Source: Scylla paramamosain (taxonomy: Eukaryota; Arthropoda; Malacostraca; Decapoda; Portunidae). Taken from it: a DNA stretch of 64,000 nt. Numbering within the stretch: position 1 is the first letter of the stretch; every line of letters begins with the position of its first letter. This document shows positions 27,301 through 38,796 of the stretch, in pieces. The stretch is from contig NC_087185.1 in the NCBI RefSeq assembly GCF_035594125.1, forward strand, positions 10,742,501 to 10,806,500. The letters are read 5' to 3'. The translations under genes and the position numbers were made by a program. Under the pieces are notes generated by a model. That model saw only the letters and a list, made by a program, of their open reading frames with translations, ran no database searches and was not told the origin of the DNA.

Positions 27301-29292
27301 TAGAGTGATTTCCATATTATTTATCGTTTTGATGCCTAAGAAGCTGAAAATCACTCAAAAGACAGGTTTCTGGTAAAGTCGTTTAATTTCCTCATATAGG
27401 TGGCTTTGCATGCACTTTAGGGTTTGGTAAATAACTGTCCGAAAAAAAAAGCTAAAATCAACTTTTATCACATAATTGCCCTGAATTTTGCCAGAATTTT
27501 GGCATCTCGGTACTTATCAAGATGAATAAAAAAATTAACAAAATTTCTATTTTTCTATATATTTATTTATTTATTTTTCTAAATATAGAGTGTTACTTGT
27601 GGGTTTTAGCATTTTGGTTCTTAAGGAACTTAAAAACACTCATATTACACGTTTCTCGTAATATCCTTTCCTTTAGCAAAAATAAGGTTCTTTGCATGTA
27701 TTTAAGCGTTTTTATAGATAACATGATTAAAAAACACTCAAAATATCTGTTGTTGTTAATGTTATTTTGTTTCTATATAAATTGTGTTTTGCATGCGTTT
27801 TAGCGCATATAAGGAACTGAAAAACACTTAAAGGCAAGTTCTTGGTAAACGTTGGTTTTATTCCATGTAATGTGATTGCCCTACTTTTTAGTGCTTTATT
27901 ACCTAACACTCTCAAAAACACTCAAAATACACTTTTCTGGTAATGTCATTTTTTTCCCCACATAAAGCTATATTCGCATGGAATTGTGTTTTTTTTAACT
28001 AAGAATGTGAAAAAACACTCAAAATACACGCATTTAGTAAGGTTGTTCTGTTTTTCAATTAAGAGTGTTATTCATGAGTTTCATCATTTTGGTATCTAAG
28101 AAAATTCTCCTTATATACGTGTTTTTGTGTTTTTTGCCTTGTGGATCTTGTGAAACTATAAAACACTCATTATACACGTTTCTCGTAATTTCCATTTGTT
28201 TCCCAATATAGAGTGCTTTGCATGCCTTTTCGCGTTTTTTGTAGGAAACAAGTTCAAAAACACTCAAAATATACCTTTTTGGTGATGTTTTTCCTATTTC
28301 TTCGTATTGGTTGGTTTGCATCCGTTTTAGCGTTTTTCTACGTATAACACTGAGAAAACATGTTTTCAGTAATTTTGTTTTGGATTCCCATATTGAGTGA
28401 CTTCAATGGTATTTATCGTTTTGGTGCATAACATGCTAAAAAACACTCAAAAGACAGGATTCTTGTAAAGTCGTTAAATTTCCATATATAGGTAGCTTTG
28501 CTTGCACTTTAGGGTTTGGTACATAACAGTCTGAAAAAAAAGGTAACTTTTTTGATAATGTTCTTTTTTCCACATATTTTCCCTGAATTTTGCCAGAATT
28601 TTGGCATCTTGGTACCTATGAAGTTGAATAACAAAAAAAAAAAAAATGCTATTTTTTTATTTATTTATTTTTTTTTTTTCTCTATAAAGAGTGTTATTTG
28701 TGGGTTTTAGCTTTTTGGTACTTAAGGAACTTAGAAACACTCATAATACACGTTTCTCATAATGTCCTTTCGTTTCCGAAATATAGGGTTCTTTGCATGT
28801 ATTTAAGCGCTTTTATAGGTAACATGATCAAAAACACTCAAAATACATGTTTTTGGTAATGTTCTGTTTTTCCATAAAGGGTGTTTTGCAGGCGTTTTAG
28901 CGTTTCAATATGTAAAGAGCTCAAAAACACTTAAAGGCAAGTTTTAGTGTTCTTTGCATGTATTTAAGCGTTTTTATAGGTAACATGATCAAAAACACTC
29001 AAAATACATGTTTTTGGTAATGTTTTTCTGTTTCTGCATGAAGGGTATTTTGCATGCGTTTTAGCGTTTCAATATGTAAGGAGCTCAAAAACACTTATAG
29101 GCAAGTTCTTGGTAAAATTTGGTTTTATTCCTATGTAATGTGATTGGCCTGCTTTTTAGTGCTTTATTGCCTAACACGGTCAAAAACACTCAAAAGATAC
29201 TCTTCTGGTAATGTCTTTTTTTTTTTTTCTACATAAAGCTAGTTTCGCATGCAATTTGGGGTTTCGGTAACTAAGAATGTGGAAAACACTCA
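21341..29292 (+). repeat. 8-kb block, copy 1, seven decamer variants
   Basis: This block and the next are a tandem duplication at an offset of about 7.95 to 8.07 kb. Paired landmarks are: 22,126 and 30,082 (J); 24,286 and 32,269 (J, after an X monomer cut to GAATTTTCTTATTTATT at about 24,104 and 32,090); 24,790 and 32,776; 25,304 and 33,299; 26,640 and 34,711; 28,982 and 37,007. Seven decamer variants are present, each recognisable by its private changes, so the unit of duplication was the whole block. The unit near 25.56-25.66 kb is irregular, with the B and C monomers repeated after a break. By eye the two copies differ more from each other than the palindrome arms do. No gene is seen. Confidence 0.85.
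28943..29107 (+). repeat. Local J/A duplication (~165 bp) in block copy 1
   Basis: After the A monomer at about 28,870-28,945 the sequence jumps back into the middle of J (AAGGCAAGTTTTAGTGTTCTTTGC) and repeats J and A before going on to B. Block copy 2 has the same duplication with its joint near 36,958, and the right arm has it near 43,796. It is absent from the fourth copy, near 51.6-51.8 kb, where a single J/A is seen. Confidence 0.8.
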
Positions 29293-30493
29293 TAATACAC
29301 AATTTTCGTAAGGTAGTTCTTTTTCTCAATTAAAAGTGTTATTCATGAGTTTTAGTATTTTGGTATGTAAGAAACTTCTCTATATACACGAATTTTTGCG
29401 TTTTTTGTCTTGTGGTTCTTGTGAAACTATAAAACAATAATTATACACGTTTCTCTAAATCTCCTTTTGCTTCCCAATATAGAGTGCTTTTATATCCATT
29501 TTCGCGTTTTTTTTGTAGGTAAAAAGTTCAAAAGCACTTTTGGGTAATGTTATTCTTATTTCTTTACATTCGTTGCTTTTCATCCGTTTTAGCGTTTTTT
29601 CTACGTAAAACACTGAAAAGACATGTTTTCAGTAATTTTGTTTTGGATTCACATATTGACTGACCCATATTATTTATTGATTTGGTGCCTAACATGCTGA
29701 ATAACACTGAAAAGACAGGTTTCTGTTAAAGTCGTTTAATTTCCTCATATAGGTGGCTTTGCATGAAGTTTAGGGTTTGGTAAATAATAATCCGAAAAAA
29801 AGCTATAATTAACTTTTTTGATAATGTTCTTTTTTCCACATAAATTCCTTGAATGTTGGCAGAATTTTGGCATCTCGGAAGTTATGAGAATCAATACAAA
29901 AAAAATGCTATTTTTTTATTTCTTTTTTCTTTTTTTTTTTTCCTTTAAGGAGAGTTATTTGTGGGTTTTAACGTTTTGGTACTTAAGGAACTTAAAAACG
30001 GTCATAATACACGTTTCTTGTAATGTCCTTTCGTTTCCCAAAGATAGGGTTCTTTGCATGTATTTAAGCGTTTTTATAGGTAACATGATCAAAAACACTT
30101 AAAACACATGTTTTTTGTAATGTTTTTCTGCTTCCCTATAAAGGAGTATTTTGCATGCGTTTTAGCGTTTTGGTATGTAAGGAGCTAAAAAACACATAAT
30201 GGCAAGTTCTTGGTGAAAGTTGGTTTTATTCCCATATAATGTGATTACCCTGTTTTTTAGTGCTTTATTGCCTAACACGCTCAAAAACACTCAACAGACA
30301 CTTCTGGTAATGTCATTTTTTTCCCACATAAAGCTGGTTTCCCATGCTATTTGGGATTTTGCTAAGAATGTAAAAATCACTGAAAATACACGCTTTTGGT
30401 AAGGTTGTTCTGTTTTTCAATTAAGATTGTTATTCATGATTTTCAGCATTTTGGTATCTAAGAAACTTCTTTATATACACGATTTTTTGCGTT

Positions 30494-30542
30494 TTTTGCC
30501 TTGTGTACCACAAGGCAAAAGGAACTTGTGAACCACAAGTTC
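30494..30542. repeat. Two adjacent perfect hairpins in a D' monomer
   Basis: Positions 30,494-30,505 (TTTTGCCTTGTG) and 30,509-30,520 (CACAAGGCAAAA) form 12-bp complementary arms with a 3-base loop. Directly after, 30,522-30,530 (GAACTTGTG) and 30,534-30,542 (CACAAGTTC) form 9-bp arms with a 3-base loop. The second hairpin is shared in part by related units (near 485 and 22,560). The first comes from an extra copy of the CCACAAGGCAAAA segment in reverse orientation and is not seen in those units. Confidence 0.8.
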
Positions 30543-33500
30543 TTTTGCTCGAAAATAATAAGACACTCATTATACACGTTTCTCGTAATGCCCTTTTGTT
30601 TCCCAATAGGGAGTGCTTTGCATCCATTTTCACCTTTTTTGTAGGTAACAAGCTCAAAAACACTCAAAATATATCTTTTAAGTAATTTTATTCTATTTTT
30701 TTCATATTGGTTGGTTTGCATCTGTTTTAGCGTTTTTCTACGTAAAACACCGAAAAGACACGTTTTCAGTAATTTTGTTTTGGATTCCCATATAGAGTGA
30801 CTTCCATGTTATTTATAGTTTTGGTGCCTAATATGCTGAAAAACACTCATAAGTCAGTTTTCTAGCAAAGACGTTTGATTTCCCCATATAGGTGGTTTTG
30901 CATGCATATTAGGGTTTGCTACATAACAGTCGAAAAAAAAAAAAAAATTAAATTAACTTTTTTGATAATGTTCTTATTTCACAAAATTTCATGAATTTTG
31001 CCCGAATTTTGGCTTCTCGGTACCTGTAAAGATTAATAAGAAAGAAAAAAAAAATCGTATATTTTTATTTATTTATTTATTTTTTTCTCATTAGAAAGTT
31101 ATTTGTGGCTTTTAGCTTTTTGGTACTTAATGAATTTAAAAACACTCATAATACACGTTTCTCGTAATGTCCTTTCGTTTCCCATAAATAGGGTTCTTAG
31201 CATGTATTTAAGCGTTTCATTGGTAACATGATCAAAAACACTCAAAATACATGTTTTTGGTAATGTTATTCTGTTTCTCCATAAAGTGTGTTTTGCATGC
31301 ATTTTTAGCGTTTTGTTATATAAGGAGCTCAAAAACACTTAAAGGCAAGTTCTTGGTAAACATTGGTTTTATTACCATGTAATGTGATTGTTGTTCTTTT
31401 TAGTGCTTTACTGCCTATCACGCTCAAAAACACTTAATAGACACTTTTCTGAAAATGTCATTTTTTTTTACCACATAAAGCTGGTTTCGCAATCAATTTG
31501 GGTTTTTGGGTAACTAAGAATGTGAAAAGCATTAAAAATACCCGCATTTAGTAAGTTTGTTCTGTTTCTCAATTAAGAGTGTTATTCATAAGTTTCAGCA
31601 TTTTGGTATCTAGGAAACTTCTCCATATACACGAATTTTTGCGTTTTTTGCCTTGTGGTTCTTTTGAACTATAAAATACTAATTATACACTTTTCTCGCA
31701 ATGTCCCTTTCTTTCCCAATATAGAGTGCTTTGCATCAAATTTCGCGTTTTTTTTAAGGTAACAAGCTCAAAAACATTCAAAATGTACCTTTCTGGTAAT
31801 GTTTTTCTATTTCTTGATATTGGTTGGTTTGCATTCGTTTTAGCGTTTTTCTACGTAAAATACTGAGAAGACACATTTTACATAATTATGTTTTGGATTC
31901 CGATATTGAGTGAGTTCATTATTATTTATCGTTTTGGTGCCTAACATGCTGAAAAACACTCAAAAGATAGATATCTGGTAAAGTCATTCAATTTCCTCAT
32001 ATAGGAGGTTTTGCATGCTCTTTAGGGTTGGTACATAAGTCCAAAAAAAAGCTAAAATGAACTTTTTTGGTAATATTCTTTTATCATATGAATTTTCTTA
32101 TTTATTTATTTTTTTTTATTTATTTATTTACTAAATAAAGAGTGTTATTTGTGGGTTTTAGCTTTTTGGTACTTAAGGAACTTAAAAACACTCATAATTC
32201 ACGTTTCTCGTAATGTCCTTTCGTTTCCCAAATAAGGTTCTTTCTATGTATTTAAGCATTTTTATAGATAACATGATCAAAAACACTCAAAATACATGTT
32301 TTTTGGTAATGTTATTCTGTTTGTCCATAAAGTTTGTTTTGCAGGCGTTTTAGCGTTTTTGTATATAAGGAGCTCAAAAACACTTATAGGCAAGTTCTTT
32401 GTAAAAATTGGTTTTACTCGAATTTAATGTGATTCCCCTGCTTTTTAGTGCTTTATATCCTATCACGCTCAAAAACACTCAAAAGACACTTTTCTGGTAA
32501 TGTCATTTTTTCCCACATAAATCTGGTTTCGCATGCAATTTGGGGTTTTGGTAACTAAGAACGTGAAAAGCTCTCAAAATACACGCATTTAGTAAGGTTG
32601 TTCTATTTCACAATTAAGAGTGTTACTCATGAGTTTCAGCATTTTGGTATCTAAGAAACTTATCCATATATACGAGTTTTTGCGTTTTTTGCTTTGTGGT
32701 TCTTGTGAAACCATGAAACACTCATTATAAACGTTTCTCGTAATGTCCTTTTCTTTCCCAATATAGAGTGCTTTGCATCCTTTTTCGCGTTTTTTGTGGT
32801 TAACAGGCTCAAAAACACTCAAAATATACCTTTTCGTTAATGTTATTCCATTTCTTCATATTTGTTGGTTTGCATCCGTTTTACCCTTTTTCTACGTAAA
32901 ACACGGAAAAGACACGTTTTCAGTAATTTTGTTTTGCATTCCCATATTGAGTGACTTCCATATTATTTATCCTTTTGATGCCTAACATGCTAAAAAAAAA
33001 AACACTTAAAAGAGAGGTTTCTGGTAAAGTCGTGTAATTTCCCAATATAGGTGGCTTTGCATGCACTTTAGGGTTTTGTACATAACTCCGAAAGAAAAGC
33101 TAAAATTAATTTTTTTGATAATGTTCTTTTTTCTACATCATTTCCCTGAATTTTGCCAGACTTTCGGTATCTCAGTCCCTATGAATATGAATAACAAAAA
33201 AAAAATAATTGGTATTTTTTTGTTTATTTATTTATTTTTACGTTTCTCGTAATGTCTATTTTCGTTTCCCAAACATGTATTTAAGTGTTTTTATAGGAAA
33301 CATGATCAAAAACACTGAAAATACGTGTTTTTGGTAATGTTATTCTTTTTCTCCATAAAAGGGTGTTTTTCATGCTTTTTAGCGTTTTTTATGTAAGGAG
33401 CTCAATAAATCTTAAGGGAAGTTCTTGGTAAAAATTGGTTTTATAGCTATGTAATGTGATTGCCCTGCTTTTTAGTGCTTCATTTCCTAACACGCTCAAA

Positions 33501-33660
33501 AACACCCAAAAAACTTTTTTATGTTAATGTCATTTTTTTCCCACATTTTTATCCCACAATATTTCGCATGCAATTTGGGGTTTTGGTAACTAAGAATGTG
33601 AAAAATACCCAAAATACACTCATTTCGTAAGGTTTTTCATTTTTTTATTCATCGTAAAAT

Positions 33661-33721
33661 TTTTTTTTTTTTTTTTATCATTTTAAAAATGATAAACATT
33701 TTTAAAATGTTTATCATTTTT
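33661..33721. repeat. T-run plus nested AT-rich palindrome, left arm only
   Basis: A run of T is followed by a compound palindrome. Arms 33,685-33,702 and 33,704-33,721 are perfect 18-bp complements around a single T (AAAAATGATAAACATTTT and its complement), and 33,677-33,684 (ATCATTTT) can instead pair with AAAATGAT at 33,686-33,693. The paired right-arm position (about 47,090-47,110) has only an A-run and TTGATAAACC. The paralogous unit at 25,640 lacks the palindrome too. Confidence 0.8.
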
Positions 33722-36700
33722 TTTATTCTTAGTAAAATTTGGATTTATTCCAATGTAATGTGATTCTTCTGCTTTTTAGTGATTTCTTGCATATAACGCT
33801 CAAAAACACTCAAAAGACACTTTTCTGGTAATGACATTTATTTCCAACATAAAGCTAGTTTCGCATGTAATTTGGGATTTTCGTAACTAAGAATGTGAAA
33901 AATACTCAGAATACACACATTTTGTAAAGTAATTATGTTTCTCAATTAAAACTGTTATTCATGAGTGTCATCATTTTAGTATCAAAGAAACTTCTCTAGG
34001 TACACGAGTTTTTGCGTTTTTTGCCTTTTGGTTCTTGTGGAACTATAAAACACTCATTATACACGTTTCTCAGAATGTCCTTTTGTTTTGCAATACTTTG
34101 TATTCATTTTTGCATTTTTTTTTAGGCAACAAGCTCAAAAACATTCAAAATATACATTTTTGGTAATGTTATTCTATTTCTTCATATTGGTTGGTTTGCA
34201 TCCTTTTCAGCATTTTTCTACGTAAAACACTGAAAAGACACGTTTTCAGTAATTTTGTTTTGGATTCCCATATTGAGTGACTTCCATGTTATTATCGTTT
34301 TGGTGGCTAACATACTGAAAAACACTCAAAAGTAAGGTTTCTCGTAAAGTCGTTTAATTTCGTCATATAGGTAGCTCTGCATTCACTTTAGAGTTTGGTA
34401 CATAGCATTCCGAAAAAAAAAAGCTAAAATATTTTTTTTGGATAATATTCTTTTATCACATAATTGCCCAGAATTTTCTCAGAATTTTGGCATCTCGGTA
34501 CCTATGAAGATGAATAAGAAAACAAAACAAAAAAAAATTGCTGTTTCTTTATATATTTATTTATTTTTTCTTTATAAAGAGTGTTATTTGTGGGTTTTAG
34601 TGTTTTCGTTCTTAAGGAACTTAAAAACACTCATAATACACGTTTCTTGTAATGTCCTCTCTTTCCCCAAACATAGGGTTCTTTGCATGTATTTTCGCGT
34701 TTTTATAGGTAGCATGATCAAAAACACTAAAAACACATGTTTTTGGTAATGTTATTCTAATTCTCCATAAAGGGTGTTTTACATTCGTTTTAGCGTTTTG
34801 ATATGTAAGGAGCTCAAAAAACCTTAAAGGTAAAAGTTGGTTTCATTCCCATGTAATGTTATTGCTCTGCTTTTTAGTGCTTTATTCCCTAACACGCTCA
34901 GAAACACCCAAAGTCACTTTTCTGGTAATGTCATTTCTTACCAACATAAAGCTAGTTTTGCATGCAATTTGGGGTTTTGGTAAATAAGAATGTGAAAAAC
35001 ACTCAAAATACACGCATTTCGTAAGGTTGTTATGTTTCTCATTTAAGAGTGTTATTCATGAGTACCAACGTTTTGGTAACTAAGAAACTTGTCCATATAC
35101 ACGAGTTTTTGCGTTTTTTGCCTTGTGGTTCTTGTGAAACTATAAAACACTCATTATTCACGTTTCTCGTAATGTCCTTTTGTTTCCCAATATAGAGTGC
35201 TTTGCATCTTTTTTCGCGTTTTTTGTAGGTAACAAGATTAAAAACACTCAAAATATACCTTTTTGGTAATATTCTGTTTCTTCATATCTGTTGGTTTGCA
35301 TCTGTTTAACGTTTTTCTACCTAAAACACAGAAAAGACACGTTTTCAGTATTTTGTTTTGGATTCTCATATAGAGTGACTTCCATATTATTTATCGTTTT
35401 GATGCCTAAGAAGCTGAAAATCACTCAAAAGACAGGTTTCTGGTAAAGTCGTTTAATTTCCTCATATAGGTGGCTTTGCATGCACTTTAGGGTTTGGTAA
35501 ATAACAGTCCGAAAAAAAAGCTAAAATTAACTTTCATCACATAATTGCCCTGAATTTTGCCAGAATTTTGGCATCTCGGTACCTATCAAGATGAATAAAA
35601 AAAATTAAAAAATTCCTATTTTTCTATTTATTTATTTATTTATTTTTCTAAATAAAGAATGTTACTTGTGGGTTTTAGCTTTTTGGTTCTTAAGGAACTT
35701 AAAAACACTCATATTACACGTTTCTCGTAATATCTTTTCCTTTCCCAAACATAAGGTTCTTTGCATGTATTTAAGCGTTTTTATAGATAACATGATTAAA
35801 AAACACTTAAAATATCTGTTGTTGGTAATGTTATTTTGTTTCTATATAAAGTGTGTTTTGCATGCGTTTTAGCGTATATAAGGAGCTGAAAAACACTTAA
35901 GGGCAAGTTCTTGGTAAACGTTCGTTTTATTCCATGTAATGTGATTGCCTTACTTTTTAGTGCTTTATTACCTAACACTCAAAAACACTCAAAATACACT
36001 TTTCTGGTAATGTCATTTTTTTTCCCACATAAAGCTATATTCGCATGGAATTTCGTTTTTTTAACTAAGAATGTGAAAAAAAAAACACTCAAAATACACG
36101 CCTTTAGTAAGGTTGTTCTGTTTTTCAATTAAGAGTGTTATTCATGAGTTTCAGCATTTTGGTATCTAAGAAAATTCTCCTTATATACGAGTTTTTGTGT
36201 TTTTTGCCTTGTGGATCTTGTGAAACTATAAAACACTCATTATACAAGTTTCTCGTAATTTCCTTTTGTTTCCCAATATATAATGCTTTGCATCCATTTT
36301 CGCGTTTTTTGTAGGTAACAAGTTCAAAACACTCAAAATATACCTTTTTGGTGATGTTTTTCCTATTTCTTCGTATTGGTTGGTTTGCATCCGTTTTAGC
36401 GTTTTTCTACGTAAAACACTGACAACACATGTTTTCAGTAATTTTGTTTTGGATTCCCATATTGAGTGACTTCAATGGTATTTATCGTTTTGGTGCCTAA
36501 CATGCTAAAAAAAAACACTCAAAAGACAGGTTTCTTGTAAAGTCGTTTAATTTCCATATATAGGTGGCTTTGCATGCACTTTAGGGTTTGGTACATAACA
36601 GTCTGAAAAAAAAAGGTAAAATTAACTTTTTTGATAATGTTCTTTTTTGCACATAATTTCCAAAAAAAAATTGCTATTTTTTTATTTTTTATTTTTTCTC

Positions 36701-37310
36701 TATAAAGAGTGTTATTTGTGGGTTTTAGCTTTTTGGTTCTTAAGGAACTTAAAAACACTCATAATACACGTTTCTCATAATGTCCTTTCGTTTCCCAAAT
36801 ATAGGGTTCTTTGCATGTATTTAAGCGTTTTTATAGGTAACATGATCAAAAACACTCAAAATACATGTTTTTGGTAATGTTCTTCTGTTTTTCCATAAAG
36901 GGTGTTTTGCATGCGTTTTAGCGTTTCAATATGTAAAGAGCTCAAAAACACTTAAAGGCAAGTTTTAGGGTTCTTTGCATGTATTTAAGCGTTTTTATGG
37001 GTAACATGATCAAAAACACTCAAAATACATGTTTTTGGTAATGTTTTTCTGTTTCTCCATGAAGGGTGTTTTGCATGCGTTTTAGCGTTTCAATATGTAG
37101 GGAGCTCAAAAACTTAAAGGCAAGTTCTTGGTAAAATTTGGTTTTATTCCCATGTAATGTGATTGCCCTGCTTTTTAGTGCTTTATTGCCTAACACGCTC
37201 AAAAACACTCAAAAGACACTCTTCTGGTAATGTCATTTTTTTTTTCTACATAAACCTAGTTTCGCATGCAATTTGGGGTTTCGGTAACTAAGAATGTGGA
37301 AAACACTCAA

Positions 37311-37520
37311 AATACACGCATTTGGTAAGGTTGTTCTGTATCTCAGTTAAGAGTGTTATTCATGAGTTTCAGTGTTTTGGTACCTAAGAATCTCAAAAAC
37401 ACTCATAATGCACGTTTCTCGTAATGTCGCTCTTTTTCTTCATATAGGGTGCTTTGCATGCATTTTGGCATTTTTTTTCACGTAATAGCTGAAAAAAACT
37501 GAAAATACACGCTTTTGGTA
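37311..37520 (+). repeat. Transition to pentamer-type satellite (D, E, start of A)
   Basis: From about 37,311 the D monomer is simple: it goes from TTTCAGTGTTTTGGTACC straight to AATCTCAAAAACACTCATAATGCACG, lacking the partial D' piece that every decamer unit carries. It is followed by an E monomer of the central type and the first bases of an A monomer (CTTTTGGTAA), where the LINE is inserted. This marks the border between decamer and pentamer organisation. The mirror copy is at 43,232-43,435. Confidence 0.8.
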
Positions 37521-37739
37521 ATAAGAATATAAGAACATAAGAAATAAGTAAATCTGCAAGAAGGCATCAGGCCTACAAGTGGCAGTACTTGTATAAAATA
37601 TGCCTACCTATTTTCACCTATCATCCCATTTATAAATGTGTAATTTTTCACTTACTGTTCCCAAATGCCTCAGCACTAACAGCTTGATTACTACGTCCGT
37701 TCCAATCATCTACTACTCTATTTGAGAACCAATTCCTTC

Positions 37740-37985
37740 CTGTCTCCTTTTTGAACATCAAGTTTTCAGGCTTGAACCCGTTTTTCTTGTTCTATCATAT
37801 ATACAGATTCTAAGAATTTTCCTTATTTTCCCTTTATTATAACCCATATACCACTAAAAGACTTCTATTAGGTCCACTTTTAACCTACGTCTCTTTAAAG
37901 AATGTAAATTTAACAGCTTGAATATCGCTTCGTAAGGAATACTCCTCATCCCCTGTTTTCTTTTAGTCATTTTCCTTTGTACTGA
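37740..37985 (-). pseudogene. LINE ORF2 C-terminal fragment (left copy)
   Basis: Minus-strand remnant of the region after the RT core that in CR1-like elements carries an R-x-I-x-Y-E-x-R-x-x-x-L-x-L-x-S-L-x-x-R-R-x-R-x-D-L-I-E motif. Here the frame contains HSLKRRRLKVDLIEVF followed by a TAG stop (complement of 37,854-37,856). The right-arm copy has TAT at the matching codon (42,898-42,900), so this is a change that separates the arms. Confidence 0.75.
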
Positions 37986-38210
37986 TTCTAATAGACCTTT
38001 ATCCTTTCTGTGATGTGGTGACCAGAATTGGACAGCCTAGTCTAGATGAAGTCTGACCAGCGCCAAATGTAACTTTAATATTACTTCGGGAGTTTTACTT
38101 TTAGCACTCCTGAAAATTAATCATAATAAACTATTTGCTTTGTTTCTGGCCTCTATCCATTGCTTTCTTAGACGGAGTTCAGATATAACCTTAAATCTGA
38201 AATCTTTTAC

Positions 38211-38796
38211 TTACCCTGAACCTACCAGAACTTGGTTGTTCATTGTGTAACTACTGTGTGGGTTTCTTCTACTTACACTAAGTGCTTTGCATTTGTTGAC
38301 ATTAAACTGCATTTGCCATCTGTTCATCCATTCGTTCAACCTACTCAAATCTGCCTGCAAGGCGATGGTATGCCATTCTGACCTAATTATTCTATATATT
38401 CTCGTGTCATACGCAAATTTACTAACAACTCTACTAATTCCACTATCCAAGCCATTGACATATATTACAAACAACATCGGCCCTAATACTAATAATCCCT
38501 TTGTCACCCCACTAATTATTTGACCCCACTCCGATTTAGAGCCGTTTATTACAACACTCTGTCGCCTGACAATTAGCCATGACCTTATCCAATCTAAACA
38601 CATCTCTCTCGTGCGTCCTAACATTTCTCAGTAGCCTCTGATGGGGTACCTTGTCAAACGCTTTACTAAAGTCCTGATATAGGATGCTATAACTATCACC
38701 ATTATCTGCCTCCTTGTAAACCTTACTGTATAAACTTACCGAGTTTCTCAGGTAAGACTCCCCATTCCAGAAGCCGTGCTGTAACTGAGTTATCAA
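38211..38796 (-). pseudogene. LINE reverse transcriptase core fragment (left copy)
   Basis: Two overlapping minus-strand frames encode consecutive parts of an RT domain. The first (38,796 to 38,536) has LQHGFWNGESYLRNSVSLYS and DFSKAFDKVPHQRLL. The second (38,624 to 38,211) continues with DWIRSWLIVRRQSVVINGSK, LVLGPMLFVIYVNGLDSGIS, the catalytic-box position KFAYDTRIY, and SRLNEWMNRWQMQFNVNKCK. The switch of frame shows a frameshift. The usual FADD catalytic box reads FAYD (complement of 38,406-38,417), so one catalytic aspartate is lost. The usual SGVPQGSVLGP motif reads SGVTKGLLVLGP. All these defects are shared with the right copy. The order of motifs is typical of CR1-like RT. Confidence 0.88.

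Larger units (their letters stand above)
29293..37310 (+). repeat. 8-kb block, copy 2, seven decamer variants
   Basis: This is the second copy of the seven-unit block, J markers near 30,082, 31,225, 32,269, 33,299, 34,711, 35,789, 36,839 and 37,007. The joint with copy 1 is near 29,290. Before it the C monomer resembles 37,265-37,310 (GGGGTTTCGGTAACTAAGAATG); after it the D monomer resembles 21,345 onward, as expected for a head-to-tail duplication. Copy-specific changes include a hairpin insertion at 33,677-33,721, paired hairpins at 30,494-30,542, and a deletion in X near 36,661 that removes the GAATTTTGGCATCTCGGTAC part. No gene is seen. Confidence 0.85.

Noticed and set aside
26978..27376. 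132-codon plus-strand open frame, the longest in the satellite
   Set aside because: It spans D to H monomers and is shortened or broken in the paralogous unit 8 kb away (35,05x) and in the right-arm partners. Open frame length is chance in low-GC repeat.
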